Source of the DNA: JANQMX01 sp965247175
Lineage (GTDB): Bacteria; Pseudomonadota; Alphaproteobacteria; Kiloniellales; DSM-21159
Reading direction: 5' to 3'
Assembly: GCA_965247175.1 (NCBI GenBank)
Contig: OZ252006.1
Span: forward strand, 4,030,001 to 4,094,000
Length of the DNA: 64,000 bases
The stretch's first letter is position 1; each line of letters opens with the position of its first letter. Shown here piece after piece: positions 50,468-59,494 of the stretch. The notes under the pieces were generated by a model. The model saw only the letters and a program-made list of their open reading frames with translations. It did no database searches and was not told where the DNA came from. The position numbers and the translations under genes were made by a program.

Positions 50468-51886
50468 TCAGCCCTCCAGAAAGCGCTTGCGCGCCTCGGC
50501 CACCGCGTCCAGCACCCGCGCTGGCGCCGTGCCGCCCTGGCTTTCGCGGCTGGCAACCGAGCTCTCGACGGCCAGGGCCTGATAGATCTCGTCCGTCAGG
50601 CGTGGCTCGACAGCCTGCATGTCCGCCAAAGACAGCTCATCCAGCCGGCAGCCTTGGCGCTCGGCCAGGGCAACCAGGGAACCGGTGACATGATGCGCCT
50701 CGCGGAAGGGCATTGCCAGCCTGCGCACCAGCCAGTCGGCCAGGTCGGTCGCGGTCAGAAAGCCGGCTTGTGTCGCCGCCAGCATCGCCGGGCGCTCGGC
50801 GCGCAGGTCGCGCACCATGCCGGCGGTCGCCGCCAGGCAAAGCCGTAGCGTGTCTGCGGCGTCGAACAGGGGCTCCTTGTCCTCCTGCATGTCCTTGTTG
50901 AAGGCCAGCGGCAGGCCTTTCATCATCGTCGTGAGCGCGATCAGGCTGCCGATCACCCGGCCCGCCTTGCCGCGCACCAGCTCCGCCGCATCCGGGTTGC
51001 GCTTTTGCGGCATGATCGAGCTGCCGGTGGTGAAGGCGTCGCTGAGCTGAATGAAGCCGAAGCCGGGCGAGCACCAGAGCACGATCTCCTCGGCGAAGCG
51101 CGACAGATGGACGGCCAGGATGCTGCCGGCGGCCAGGAACTCCATGGCGAAGTCGCGGTCCGACACCGAGTCGAGGCCGTTGGCGGTGGGCCGGTCGAAG
51201 CCCAGGGCCTCGGCGGTGCGCCGGCGATCGATCGGGAAGGAGGTGCCGGCCAGTGCCGCTGCGCCCAGCGGGCACTCGTTGAGCCGCTTGCGGGCATCGG
51301 CGAAGCGGCCACGGTCGCGGCCGAACATCTCGACGTAGGCCAGGAGATGATAGCCGAAGGTGACCGGCTGCGCTGCCTGCAGATGGGTGTAGCCAGGCAT
51401 CAGGGTCGCGGCTTCCTTCTCGGCCTGGTCCAGAAGGGCGGCCTGCAGGTCGCTGAGCCCGTCCTCGATGCCGTCGATGGCCTGGCGGACCCAGAGCTTG
51501 AAGTCCGTCGCCACCTGGTCGTTGCGCGAGCGGCCGGTGTGCAGGCGGCCCGCGGGTTCCCCGATGATCGCCTTCAGGCGCGCTTCGACATTCATGTGAA
51601 TGTCCTCCAGCGCTTGCGAAAACGTGAAGTCGCCGCGTTCGATTTCGCCACGGATCTGCTCTAGACCCTGGCGGATGGCGTTGCCATCTTCAGCAGTGAT
51701 GATGCCTTGGGCGGCCAGCATCTCGGCATGCGCGATGCTGGCGTCGATGTCCTGGGCATAGAAGCGCCGGTCGAAGTCGATGGAGGGATTGATGGCCTCC
51801 ATGACCGCGTCCGGTCCGCCGGCGAAGCGTCCGCCCCACATGGCGTTGGCGGCGGGCGTCCCTCCGGCCTTGAGTTCGTCGTTCAT
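50468..51886 (-). CDS. argH: argininosuccinate lyase
   Basis: 472 residues. Fumarase/aspartase superfamily: [11 protein letters not shown] at the start, [43 protein letters not shown] and the catalytic loop [13 protein letters not shown]. It releases arginine and fumarate in the last step of arginine synthesis. It heads argH-lptM-lysA and is divergent from the TlpA-like gene, with only 18 bp between start codons, so promoters must lie within the neighbouring coding sequence. Confidence 0.97.
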   Translation of the reverse strand: MNDELKAGGTPAANAMWGGRFAGGPDAVMEAINPSIDFDRRFYAQDIDASIAHAEMLAAQGIITAEDGNAIRQGLEQIRGEIERGDFTFSQALEDIHMNVEARLKAIIGEPAGRLHTGRSRNDQVATDFKLWVRQAIDGIEDGLSDLQAALLDQAEKEAATLMPGYTHLQAAQPVTFGYHLLAYVEMFGRDRGRFADARKRLNECPLGAAALAGTSFPIDRRRTAEALGFDRPTANGLDSVSDRDFAMEFLAAGSILAVHLSRFAEEIVLWCSPGFGFIQLSDAFTTGSSIMPQKRNPDAAELVRGKAGRVIGSLIALTTMMKGLPLAFNKDMQEDKEPLFDAADTLRLCLAATAGMVRDLRAERPAMLAATQAGFLTATDLADWLVRRLAMPFREAHHVTGSLVALAERQGCRLDELSLADMQAVEPRLTDEIYQALAVESSVASRESQGGTAPARVLDAVAEARKRFLEG

Positions 51887-51904
51887 GGCTCAACGATGTA
51901 GCGA

Positions 51905-52498
51905 ATGTTGCGGATGAGAACAAAGCTCTTTGCAGTCTGTCTGGTCCTCCCCACCCTCATGGCCTTGCCGGCAGTGGCCGACGGCGGTCCCCCGCTGGGC
52001 GAGCAGTTCCGCGACGGCTTCCGGACCTTTGAGGAGCTGGCGCCGGCCCCGAACACGGCTTTCGCCGGGGCGGAGGGTGTCGAACTCACAATGGAAGACT
52101 TCCAGGGCCAGGTGCTGCTGGTGAACTTCTGGGCCACCTGGTGCGCGCCCTGCGTGCGCGAGATGCCGTCGCTCGACCGGCTGCAGGCTGCGCTGGGCGA
52201 CGAGGGCCTCAAGGTTCTCACCGTGTCCAACGACCGTGGCGGCGAGCCGATCATTCGCCGCTTCTACGATGAGCACAAGCTGGAGAACCTCGGGGTCTAC
52301 AGCGATGCGCGCAACAAGCTCGCGGCGTCCTTCGGCGTCCGCGGCCTGCCGACGAGCTATGTCATCGGCGCGGACGGCACGCTCCTCGGCATCTTCGAAG
52401 GCCATGCCGAGTGGGACGAGGCCGATGGCGTGGCTCTCATGCGCTACTACCTGGACAAGGCCCGCAGCGCCGGCCAGCTCCAGGCGGGCGCCAGCTAG
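51905..52498 (+). CDS. TlpA-family thiol:disulfide interchange protein
   Basis: 197 residues (or from the ATG at 51914). A Sec signal peptide (about 5-26, ending PAVADG) leads to a thioredoxin fold with the redox pair Cys80-x2-Cys83 in NFWATWCAPCVREMP and the cis-Pro in GLPTSYVIGADG. TlpA/ResA-like proteins keep periplasmic thiols reduced, for example in cytochrome maturation. It lies beside the LptM-like gene, a protein class tied to disulfide formation, but a functional link is speculative. Confidence 0.93.
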   Translation: MLRMRTKLFAVCLVLPTLMALPAVADGGPPLGEQFRDGFRTFEELAPAPNTAFAGAEGVELTMEDFQGQVLLVNFWATWCAPCVREMPSLDRLQAALGDEGLKVLTVSNDRGGEPIIRRFYDEHKLENLGVYSDARNKLAASFGVRGLPTSYVIGADGTLLGIFEGHAEWDEADGVALMRYYLDKARSAGQLQAGAS

Positions 52499-52504
52499 AT
52501 CGAG

Positions 52505-53257
52505 TCATCGCCCGAGGTGCGCACCTCCGTTGATCGGAATCACTTGCCCCGTCACGTGTCCTGCCTCCGGGGATGCGAGAAACGCCACCACAGCGGCGAC
52601 GTCATCCGGTTGTCCTGCACGTTTTGTGAAGGTTGCCTCGGTAAGGGCCGACCGCCGATCATCGGAGAGCTTCCCACGAAAGAACTCCGTGTCTTCGATT
52701 AGCCCTGGCGAAACGACATTTGCGGTGATCCCCCGTGGGCCATAAGACCGTGCGATGTCGGCGGTCCATGCTTCGATTGCGGCCTTGGCCGCGCCGTAGG
52801 AACCACCCCCGCCCGTGCGACCGGCAATCGATCCGATCGTGACGATACGGGCATCATCAGCAAAGCGAGCCTCGAGCGCGTTGGTGACCAGAACAGCCGT
52901 CAACACGTTCGCATGGAAATTCGCCAGCCACTGGGATGCCAACTGGGCCAGTCGAGCGGCCGTTTCCGTTTCCTCGACCGTGTTCTGAGAACCGGAGTCG
53001 ACGAGATCGGTATTGCCGCCTGCGTTGTTGACCAGCACATCGATGCGGTCCGGCAGTTTGCCGAGGGCGCTTGCCACATCATCCGGCTCAGAGGCGTCGA
53101 ACGCCACCGATGTCGCTCCGATCGCTGTTGCGACGTCGTCCAATAGCTTGGCACGCCTGCCCGTGATGAAGACTCTGTCGTCCTGAGCGGCGAAATGCTT
53201 GGCGCAAGCGCGGCCGATACCGGTTCCGCCGCCCGTAACTACGACTGTCCGTGGCAT
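52505..53257 (-). CDS. SDR-family oxidoreductase
   Basis: 250 residues. Classical short-chain dehydrogenase: TGGGTGIGRAC at 8-18, NNAGGN, and a Ser-Tyr-Lys set in IGSIAGRTGGGGSYGAAKA, with PINGGAHLGR at the C-terminus. NADP preference is likely from the basic residue after strand 2 (ITGRRAK). It is divergent from a marR gene with an 81-bp shared control region holding a palindrome, so it is probably the regulated target. Base composition here (about 57% G+C on sampled lines) is lower than in the neighbours (about 67%). Confidence 0.92.
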   Translation of the reverse strand: MPRTVVVTGGGTGIGRACAKHFAAQDDRVFITGRRAKLLDDVATAIGATSVAFDASEPDDVASALGKLPDRIDVLVNNAGGNTDLVDSGSQNTVEETETAARLAQLASQWLANFHANVLTAVLVTNALEARFADDARIVTIGSIAGRTGGGGSYGAAKAAIEAWTADIARSYGPRGITANVVSPGLIEDTEFFRGKLSDDRRSALTEATFTKRAGQPDDVAAVVAFLASPEAGHVTGQVIPINGGAHLGR

Positions 53258-53292
53258 GATTGTTCCCGAAACGGTGAGTTGATCGGGATATA

Positions 53293-53306
53293 GTTAAGGC
53301 CTAAAC
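53293..53306. promoter_or_regulatory. candidate MarR operator between the SDR and marR genes
   Basis: GTTAAGGCCTAAAC is an imperfect palindrome (12 of 14 positions symmetric) with the perfect core TTA-less centre AGGCCT. It lies midway in the 81-bp gap between the divergent start codons. MarR dimers usually bind 16-20 bp inverted repeats in such gaps. Confidence 0.5.
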
Positions 53307-53338
53307 ATCTTTCGTCAAGAGCAGATCGAAACGACAAA

Positions 53339-53896
53339 ATGCAGAAAAACGTAACCGGCCGAGATGCGCCTGACGGCATCGACCAGATTCAGACGGAGTG
53401 GGCTCGTATCCGACCGGATCTGCCCCTGAGGTCGATCGGTGTGATCACTCGGATCTGGCGGATTGCTAAGCTTCTTTCCGAAGACCGACGCCGCACGATG
53501 AATGAACTGGGCATTGAGCCCGCACTTCGTGATCTCTTGGCCAATCTCCGACGATCCGGAGATCCCTACCGTCTCAGAGTGCACGAACTGGCTGCCCGTT
53601 GTCGGGTCAGCAAAAGTGCGATTACCCAACGTGTGGCGCGTGCGGAAGCTGCTGGGCTGGTGCGAAGCACGCGCTCTGGGGCAACCGACAACATGAAAGG
53701 TATGGCGCACGCGGCAGCGCAAGATCAGAGGGCGGTTTGGATAGAACTGACGCCTGAGGGAAAGGACCTTGTCGATTCCACCGTCGAGTCACTTCTGCGC
53801 CACGAGGACTCGTTGATCGAGGAGCTGGGGGAGCAGGATATTGCCGATCTATCGATCATCCTGCGGCGGCTGCTCCACATACTCGAACAGCGTTGA
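53339..53896 (+). CDS. MarR-family transcriptional regulator
   Basis: 185 residues, longer than the usual 140-150 because of a roughly 35-residue N-terminal lead. The winged helix-turn-helix covers about 80-135 (LRVHELAARCRVSKSAITQRVARAEAAGLV), and the wing is followed by VWIELTPEGKDLVD. Helices for dimerisation flank it. It probably represses the divergent SDR gene and itself. The ligand is unknown. The same lower G+C as the SDR suggests the pair arrived together. Confidence 0.92.
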   Translation: MQKNVTGRDAPDGIDQIQTEWARIRPDLPLRSIGVITRIWRIAKLLSEDRRRTMNELGIEPALRDLLANLRRSGDPYRLRVHELAARCRVSKSAITQRVARAEAAGLVRSTRSGATDNMKGMAHAAAQDQRAVWIELTPEGKDLVDSTVESLLRHEDSLIEELGEQDIADLSIILRRLLHILEQR

Positions 53897-53947
53897 CTGA
53901 GTGTACGTACCCGCAAATGCAGCCATCGGCTGGCCCTGGTTGAGCTG

Positions 53948-54496
53948 TTAGTAGATCTCGTCAGCGTCGATGATGCGCCGAGCGGTTTCGTAGGCGAAGC
54001 CCTGTTGGGCCAGCTTTGCCAGGTCCTTTTCCCGGTGTTCCGAGCGGGACGCAGCGGGGCGGAAGGGCCCGAGACGACGGCGGCGCGCGAAGGCCAAGGC
54101 GGCGGCCGTCTCCAGGTCCGGCTCCTCCTCGCGCAGCTTGGCGAAGGCCGCCTGCACCTCCTCCTTGTCGAGCCCCTTCTTCGCCAGGTCCGCCTGGATG
54201 CGCTGCTGCGACCAGCCGCGGCGATGTAGGGCGCCGGCCCGATCCAAGGCGTATTGGCGGTCGTCGAGCAGGCCGAGCCCGGTCAGCGAGGCCACGATCT
54301 CGTCGATGTCCGCGTCGCTGCAGTCATGCGCCAGACCCCGATGCTCGGCCAGCAGAAGGCGCCGCTGCAAGACCTGCCGGAGGTTTCCGGAGGAGCTGGC
54401 ATAGCGCTCGAGATAGCGAAGGGCAGCGCGTCTCAGGCTCTCCCGGGTCGGCGGCTTGAGCGCTCTCTTTCGGCGGTCTTGGCGCGAAGCGGTCAT
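53948..54496 (-). CDS. recX: regulatory protein RecX
   Basis: 182 residues. Tandem RecX helical repeats: LRRAALRYLERYASSSGNLRQVL, then VASLTGLGLLDDRQYA, RRGWSQQRIQADLAKKGLD, and a C-terminal AQQGFAYETARRIID. It binds RecA filaments and inhibits their activity. recA is not in the window. It begins with a basic Arg/Lys stretch. The gene stands alone, with the ABC-2 permease genes starting about 190 bp away in the opposite direction. Confidence 0.93.
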   Translation of the reverse strand: MTASRQDRRKRALKPPTRESLRRAALRYLERYASSSGNLRQVLQRRLLLAEHRGLAHDCSDADIDEIVASLTGLGLLDDRQYALDRAGALHRRGWSQQRIQADLAKKGLDKEEVQAAFAKLREEEPDLETAAALAFARRRRLGPFRPAASRSEHREKDLAKLAQQGFAYETARRIIDADEIY

Positions 54497-54684
54497 CTTG
54501 CGGGAGCCTAGGCGCTGCGGTTCGGCGTGGGCAAGCCATGCGCGGCCTGCGCTTGCTCTCCACCACGGCGGACTCTATGTCTCAGCGGCGCCTGCCGGGG
54601 GTCGGCAGAGCATCACGACATTCGGACTGGTCGCGGTGGGGTCGCCGGCGGCCTCCGCATTCAATTGCATGGAAAGGTGGGGTC

Positions 54685-55470
54685 ATGGGGCCACGCAGCT
54701 ATGGGGCGGTGAACTGGCTCGGGCTTTGGACGCTCTACGTCAAGGAAGTGCAGCGCTTCCTCAACGTGGCGACCCAGACGGTGGTCGCGCCCATGGTGAC
54801 CTCGCTGCTGTTCCTTGCCGTCTTCACCCTCGCTTTGGGCCGCGGCGGCACGGAGATCGACGGCTTTTCCTACGCGGTGTTCCTGGCGCCGGGGCTGGTG
54901 ATGATGACCATCATCCAGAACGCCTTCGCTAACACCTCCTCCTCTATTTTAATTGCCAAGGTGCAGGGCAACATCGTCGATGTCCTGATGCCGCCGCTTT
55001 CGACCACCGAGTTCCTCGTCGGCTATGTCGCCGGCGGCGTCACCCGGGGACTGATCGTCGGTCTGTCTGCCGTGATCGGCATGTGGATCTTCGTGCCCTT
55101 GCCGCTCGCCGACCCGCTCTTCGCTCTCTATCACGCCTTCTCCGCCTCGCTGATGCTGGCGCTGCTCGGCTTGATCGGCGGCATCTGGGCCGAGAAGTTC
55201 GACCATATCGCCGCCGTGACCAACTTCGTCATCGTGCCCTTCTCCTTCCTGTCGGGCACCTTCTACTCGGTCGAGCGCCTGCCGGAGGGCTGGAACCTGG
55301 TGGCGCACCTCAATCCCTTCTTCTATTCCATCGACGGCTTTCGCTACGGCTTTCTCGGGCGCCACGACGGTGACCTGACGCTCGGCCTGTTCATCACGCT
55401 GGGTGTGAACATCGGGCTGTGGCTGCTGGCCTACCGCATGGTCGCTGTCGGCTATAAGCTGAAGCCGTGA
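54685..55470 (+). CDS. ABC-2 type transporter permease
   Basis: 261 residues from the ATG at 54685 with AGGTGGGG upstream. Six hydrophobic helices span the ABC-2 fold, with LAPGLVMMTIIQNAFANTSSSI in the first half and the signature PFSFLSGTFYSVERLPEGW and LNPFFYSIDGFRYGF near the C-terminus (NodJ/DrrB-like). It resembles exporters of drugs or glycans. No ATPase gene lies next to it. The stop overlaps the GTG of a second permease (GTGA). Confidence 0.93.
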   Translation: MGPRSYGAVNWLGLWTLYVKEVQRFLNVATQTVVAPMVTSLLFLAVFTLALGRGGTEIDGFSYAVFLAPGLVMMTIIQNAFANTSSSILIAKVQGNIVDVLMPPLSTTEFLVGYVAGGVTRGLIVGLSAVIGMWIFVPLPLADPLFALYHAFSASLMLALLGLIGGIWAEKFDHIAAVTNFVIVPFSFLSGTFYSVERLPEGWNLVAHLNPFFYSIDGFRYGFLGRHDGDLTLGLFITLGVNIGLWLLAYRMVAVGYKLKP

Positions 55471-56300
55471 GCCCGCCCGAGGCCGACGCCAACTATCCTC
55501 CGCTGCCGAGACCCGGTCGGCCGCGCGGCCTGGCACCGGTCCACTGGCAGGGCATCTACACCATCTGGCTGCGCGATCAGCGCCGTTTCTTCGGCGACGC
55601 TCTGGAGTGGATCGGCGGCTACATGATCTCCAGCCTGCTCTTCGTCACCGTCTTCGATCTCGCCTGGACGGCGGACTTGGAGGCTTGGCCGGGTGTCTCC
55701 ATGACCAGCTTCATCGCACCGGGCGTCACCGCCTTCGCGCTTTTCGCCACGGCCTTTCAGGCCACCGCCGCGGCACTGGTCTATGACAAGTTGGAGGGCA
55801 TGCTGGCCGACGTCCTGATGGCCCCTCTGATGGCCTGGGAGATCATGACCGGCATGCTGCTCAGCGCCATGACCTGCGCCCTGGTCAACGGTTTTCTGAT
55901 TCTGCTGGTGATCAGCCTCTTCATCGAGCTGCCCATGGCCGAGCCCCTGCTGACGTTGGGTTTCGCCCTGCTCGGCGCGCTGCTCTTCGCGGCCCTTGGT
56001 CTGATCATCGGCATCCTGGCCCAGCGCTGGGATGGCTTCTCTGCGGCGGAGACCTTCATGCTGCTGCCGCTCGGCCTGCTGTCCGGCAGCTTTTTCTTGA
56101 TCGACAGCCTGCCGGCGCTCGGCCAGACGATCATGGCCTTCAATCCGGTCTACTACGCCATCGATGGCTTCCGTGCCGGCGTCATCGGCCAGGCGGAAAC
56201 CTCGCTATGGCTTGGCGCTGCCGTGCTGCTGGCGGTCGATCTGCTGCTGCTTGTCGTCTGCTGGCGCCTGCTGTCGACGGGCTACAAGATCAAGCCCTAG
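55467..56300 (+). CDS. second ABC-2 type transporter permease
   Basis: 277 residues with a GTG start overlapping the previous stop. The same ABC-2 architecture: APGVTAFALFATAFQATAAA, LMAPLMAWEIMTGML, LLPLGLLSGSFFLIDSLPALG and FNPVYYAIDGFRAGV. The two permeases are homologous and probably form a heterodimer. They need a separately encoded ATPase (class ABC-A/NodI-like) that is absent from this window. An Arg-rich Pro lead precedes the first helix. The substrate is unknown. Confidence 0.93.
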   Translation: MSPPEADANYPPLPRPGRPRGLAPVHWQGIYTIWLRDQRRFFGDALEWIGGYMISSLLFVTVFDLAWTADLEAWPGVSMTSFIAPGVTAFALFATAFQATAAALVYDKLEGMLADVLMAPLMAWEIMTGMLLSAMTCALVNGFLILLVISLFIELPMAEPLLTLGFALLGALLFAALGLIIGILAQRWDGFSAAETFMLLPLGLLSGSFFLIDSLPALGQTIMAFNPVYYAIDGFRAGVIGQAETSLWLGAAVLLAVDLLLLVVCWRLLSTGYKIKP

Positions 56301-56431
56301 CCGGGAACCTGAGGCCAGCCCTGCGAACATTGACAGAGAAGGGCAGGGAGCGGCACTTTGCGGCTTGGTGGCGCCCGACTGCCACCTTCTATCCCTGCAA
56401 CAGCGGTCTCCCAAGGAAGGAGAGTGATCCG

Positions 56432-57610
56432 GTGAGCAATGCCTTGATGAGCAACTACGGTGAGAGAACCCTGGCGTTCGAGCGCGGCGAAGGTGCGTAC
56501 CTCTACAGCACCGACGGCCGACGATTCCTCGACTTCGCCAGCGGCATCGCCGTAACGGCGCTCGGTCATTGCCATCCGCATCTGGTCGCCGCCCTGCAGG
56601 CGCAGACCGAAACGCTTTGGCACACCTCCAACCTGTTCCGCATTCCGGGTCAGGAACGCCTGGCCGAGCGGCTGGCGGCGAACTCCTTCGCCGACCGGGT
56701 GTTTTTCTGCAACTCCGGCGTCGAGGCCTTCGAAGGGGCGGTCAAGCTGGCGCGCAAGTACCAGGACGACCAAGGACAGCCGGGGCGCTGGCGGGTCATC
56801 ACCTGCGAAGGCGCCTTCCACGGCCGTTCGCTGGCGGCCATCGCCGCCTCGGGCAACGAGAAGTACCTCAAGGGCTTCTCGCCCGTCGCGCCCGGCTTCA
56901 CCACTGTCGCGTTCAACAATCTCAATGAGTTGCGCGCGGCGGTCACTGATGACACTGCAGCCATCATGATCGAGCCCATTCAGGGCGAGGGTGGCATCAA
57001 TCCGGCGCAGCTCGACTATCTGGAGCGGCTGCGCGAGGTCTGCGACGAGTTCGGCCTGCTGCTGATCTTCGACGAGATCCAGTGCGGCATCGGCCGCACG
57101 GGCAAGCTCTTCGCCCACGAATGGTGCAGCGCGCGCCCGGACATCATGCTGCTGGCCAAGGGGCTCGGCGGTGGATTCCCGGTCGGCGCCATCCTGGCGA
57201 CGGATGCGGTCAGCGCCTCCTTCACGCCAGGGAGCCACGGCACCACCTTCGGCGGCAATCCGCTGGCCATGGCGGTGGGCAACGCGGTGCTCGACGTCTT
57301 ATTGTCCGATGGCTTCCTGGACAACGTGGTGGCCCAAGGTAAGGCCCTGAAGGATGGCCTCTCCGCCATGGCGCAGCGCCATCCGGGCGTGATCTCCGAA
57401 GTCCGCGGGGCCGGCCTCATGCTGGGTCTCAAGCTTTCGGTGCCCAACATGGACTTCATCGCCCGCCTGCGCGGCGAGGGCATGCTGGCCGTGCCCGCCT
57501 CCGACAACGTCGTGCGCCTGCTGCCGCCGCTGATCATCGGCGAGGCGGAGGTGCAAGAGGCGCTGGACAAGCTGGAGCGCTGCTGCCTCGGCCTGGCGGA
57601 GGCCGCTTAG
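56432..57610 (+). CDS. argD: acetylornithine aminotransferase
   Basis: 392 residues from a GTG at 56432, chosen because GGAAGGAG lies nine bases upstream; an ATG at 56447 is possible. Class III PLP transaminase: [49 protein letters not shown], the cofactor-contacting [12 protein letters not shown], and Lys243 in [14 protein letters not shown]. It makes N-acetylornithine. It is 2 bp upstream of argF, and together with hslO they form one unit. Confidence 0.95.
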   Translation: MSNALMSNYGERTLAFERGEGAYLYSTDGRRFLDFASGIAVTALGHCHPHLVAALQAQTETLWHTSNLFRIPGQERLAERLAANSFADRVFFCNSGVEAFEGAVKLARKYQDDQGQPGRWRVITCEGAFHGRSLAAIAASGNEKYLKGFSPVAPGFTTVAFNNLNELRAAVTDDTAAIMIEPIQGEGGINPAQLDYLERLREVCDEFGLLLIFDEIQCGIGRTGKLFAHEWCSARPDIMLLAKGLGGGFPVGAILATDAVSASFTPGSHGTTFGGNPLAMAVGNAVLDVLLSDGFLDNVVAQGKALKDGLSAMAQRHPGVISEVRGAGLMLGLKLSVPNMDFIARLRGEGMLAVPASDNVVRLLPPLIIGEAEVQEALDKLERCCLGLAEAA

Positions 57611-57612
57611 CC

Positions 57613-58527
57613 ATGGGGCTACCCCGGCATTTCCTGGATCTGGACCGCCTGGATAGCGGCGAGCTGAGGGATATCCTCGATCTCGGCAAGGCCTGCAAGG
57701 CCGGTGAGAGGGGCGATAGCAAGCCCCTCGCCGGCAAGGCCGTGGCCATGATCTTCGAGAAGCCCTCGACCCGCACCCGCGTGTCCTTCGAGATCGGCAT
57801 CACCCAGCTTGGCGGCCAGCCCATCGTGCTGGAACCGAGCGGCACGCAGCTCGGCCGCGGCGAAACGGTCGCGGACACGGCCCGCGTGCTGTCGCGCTAT
57901 GTCGACGCCATCATGATCCGCACCACCAAGGAGGAGAAGCTCCTGGAGCTGGCAGAGTATGCCAGCGTGCCGGTTATCAATGGCCTGACCGACCGCACCC
58001 ATCCCTGCCAGCTGATGGCCGACGTGATGACTTATGAGGAGCATCGCGGCCCCATCGCCGGCAAGACGGTCGCCTGGTCGGGCGATGGCAACAACATGGC
58101 GACCTCTTGGATTCAGGCAGCCACCCGCTTCGACTTCCAGCTCAAGATCGCCTCGCCGGAGCCGCTCATGCCGCCCTACGACGTGCTGACCTGGGCGGCC
58201 GACGAAGGCGGCGAGATCACCGTGACCTCCGATGTGAAGACCGCGGTGACGGATGCCGACTGCGTGGTGACCGACACCTGGGTGTCGATGGGTGACGACG
58301 TGGGCGATTCCATCCGCCGCCACAACCTGCTGCGCCACTACCAGGTGGACAAGGATCTGATGGCGCTGGCCAAGCCGGACGCGATCTTCATGCATTGCCT
58401 GCCGGCGCACCGCGGCCAGGAGGTGACCGAGGACGTGATCGACGGGCCGCAGTCGGCCGTCTGGGACGAGGCGGAGAACCGGTTGCATGCGCAGAAAGGC
58501 ATTCTGCTGTGGTGTCTGGGCGCGTAA
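57613..58527 (+). CDS. argF: ornithine carbamoyltransferase
   Basis: 304 residues. The carbamoyl-phosphate loop is STRTRVSFE at 52-60. [14 protein letters not shown] supplies HPCQ, followed by the ornithine-domain segment DTWVSMGDD, and [11 protein letters not shown] near the C-terminus carries the HCLP loop. It makes citrulline. argH lies 6 kb upstream and argE just downstream, so most late arginine steps are in this window (argG is not seen). Confidence 0.97.
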   Translation: MGLPRHFLDLDRLDSGELRDILDLGKACKAGERGDSKPLAGKAVAMIFEKPSTRTRVSFEIGITQLGGQPIVLEPSGTQLGRGETVADTARVLSRYVDAIMIRTTKEEKLLELAEYASVPVINGLTDRTHPCQLMADVMTYEEHRGPIAGKTVAWSGDGNNMATSWIQAATRFDFQLKIASPEPLMPPYDVLTWAADEGGEITVTSDVKTAVTDADCVVTDTWVSMGDDVGDSIRRHNLLRHYQVDKDLMALAKPDAIFMHCLPAHRGQEVTEDVIDGPQSAVWDEAENRLHAQKGILLWCLGA

Positions 58528-59471
58528 CACCGGGGATCAAGTCGCCGGAACCGGGCGATTTGGTCCACCCCTTCATGATCGAAAGCTCGGGCATTCGCGG
58601 CCGGCTGCTGCGTTTGGGTCCGGCGCTCGACACCATCGCGAGTCGTCCCGGCTATCCCGAGACGGTCGGCCGCCTGTTGGCCGAGCTGGTGGCGCTCGGC
58701 GCCACCCTGGCCAGCACCTTGAAGTACGACGGCTCCTTCACCCTGCAGATCAAGGGCAGTGAAGCCGTGCGCACCATGGTGATGGATGCGACCAGCGACG
58801 GCGCGCTGCGCGGCTATGCCGGCTACGATGCCGAGGCGGTGGCGGCGCTGGAACAGGCCGGGACGCCGCTCACACTGCCTGACTGGGTGGGCAAGGGGCA
58901 CATGGCCTTCACTGTCGACCAGGGCGAGTTCACCGAGCGCTATCAGGGCTTGGTGGCGCTGACCGGGGAAAGCCTGCTCGACTCGCTGCTGCACTATTTC
59001 CGCCAGTCGCAGCAGGTGAATGCCGGCATTCTCGTCAGTGTGCAGCCGCCGCAGTCCTCCGCCTCCGGCGGCTGGCGTGCCGCTGCTCTGTTGATCGAGC
59101 AGGTGCCGGACGACAATGCCCCCAAGTTCGACCGTGTCGATGACGAGGACTGGCGCCGCGCCCTCATCCTCATGGCGAGCTGCACGGATGCCGAACTGGT
59201 CGAGCCATCCTTGGCGCCCAACGACCTGCTTTATCGCCTGTTCCACGAGGAGGGGGTGCGGGTTTTCGAGCCGCGCCCGGTCAGCGTCGGCTGCCGCTGC
59301 ACCGAGCAGCGCATGGAGCGGGTACTGCGATCCATCGACCGCTCAGAGTTGGAAGAGTTCAAGGTCGACGGCAAGGTCGTGCTGACCTGTGAGTTCTGCG
59401 CTCTGGACTTCCCCTTCGACGACGGCGACCTGGACCGTCTCTATCGTACAGACCAGGAAGCGGCCAGCTAG
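58512..59471 (+). CDS. hslO: Hsp33 redox-regulated chaperone
   Basis: 319 residues from a GTG at 58512, which overlaps the end of argF by 16 bp. The homologous N-terminus includes DLVHPF, which a start at the ATG at 58575 would remove. The zinc-thiolate switch is Cys261-x-Cys263 (GCRCTEQR) and Cys293-x2-Cys296 (CEFC). GYAGYDAE and [14 protein letters not shown] segments match the substrate-binding domain. Oxidation releases zinc and activates the holdase in the cytosol. It follows argF, an arrangement common in alphaproteobacteria. Confidence 0.95.
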   Translation: MSGRVTPGIKSPEPGDLVHPFMIESSGIRGRLLRLGPALDTIASRPGYPETVGRLLAELVALGATLASTLKYDGSFTLQIKGSEAVRTMVMDATSDGALRGYAGYDAEAVAALEQAGTPLTLPDWVGKGHMAFTVDQGEFTERYQGLVALTGESLLDSLLHYFRQSQQVNAGILVSVQPPQSSASGGWRAAALLIEQVPDDNAPKFDRVDDEDWRRALILMASCTDAELVEPSLAPNDLLYRLFHEEGVRVFEPRPVSVGCRCTEQRMERVLRSIDRSELEEFKVDGKVVLTCEFCALDFPFDDGDLDRLYRTDQEAAS

Positions 59472-59494
59472 CGCCGCACCCCGGCCGACTAGGC

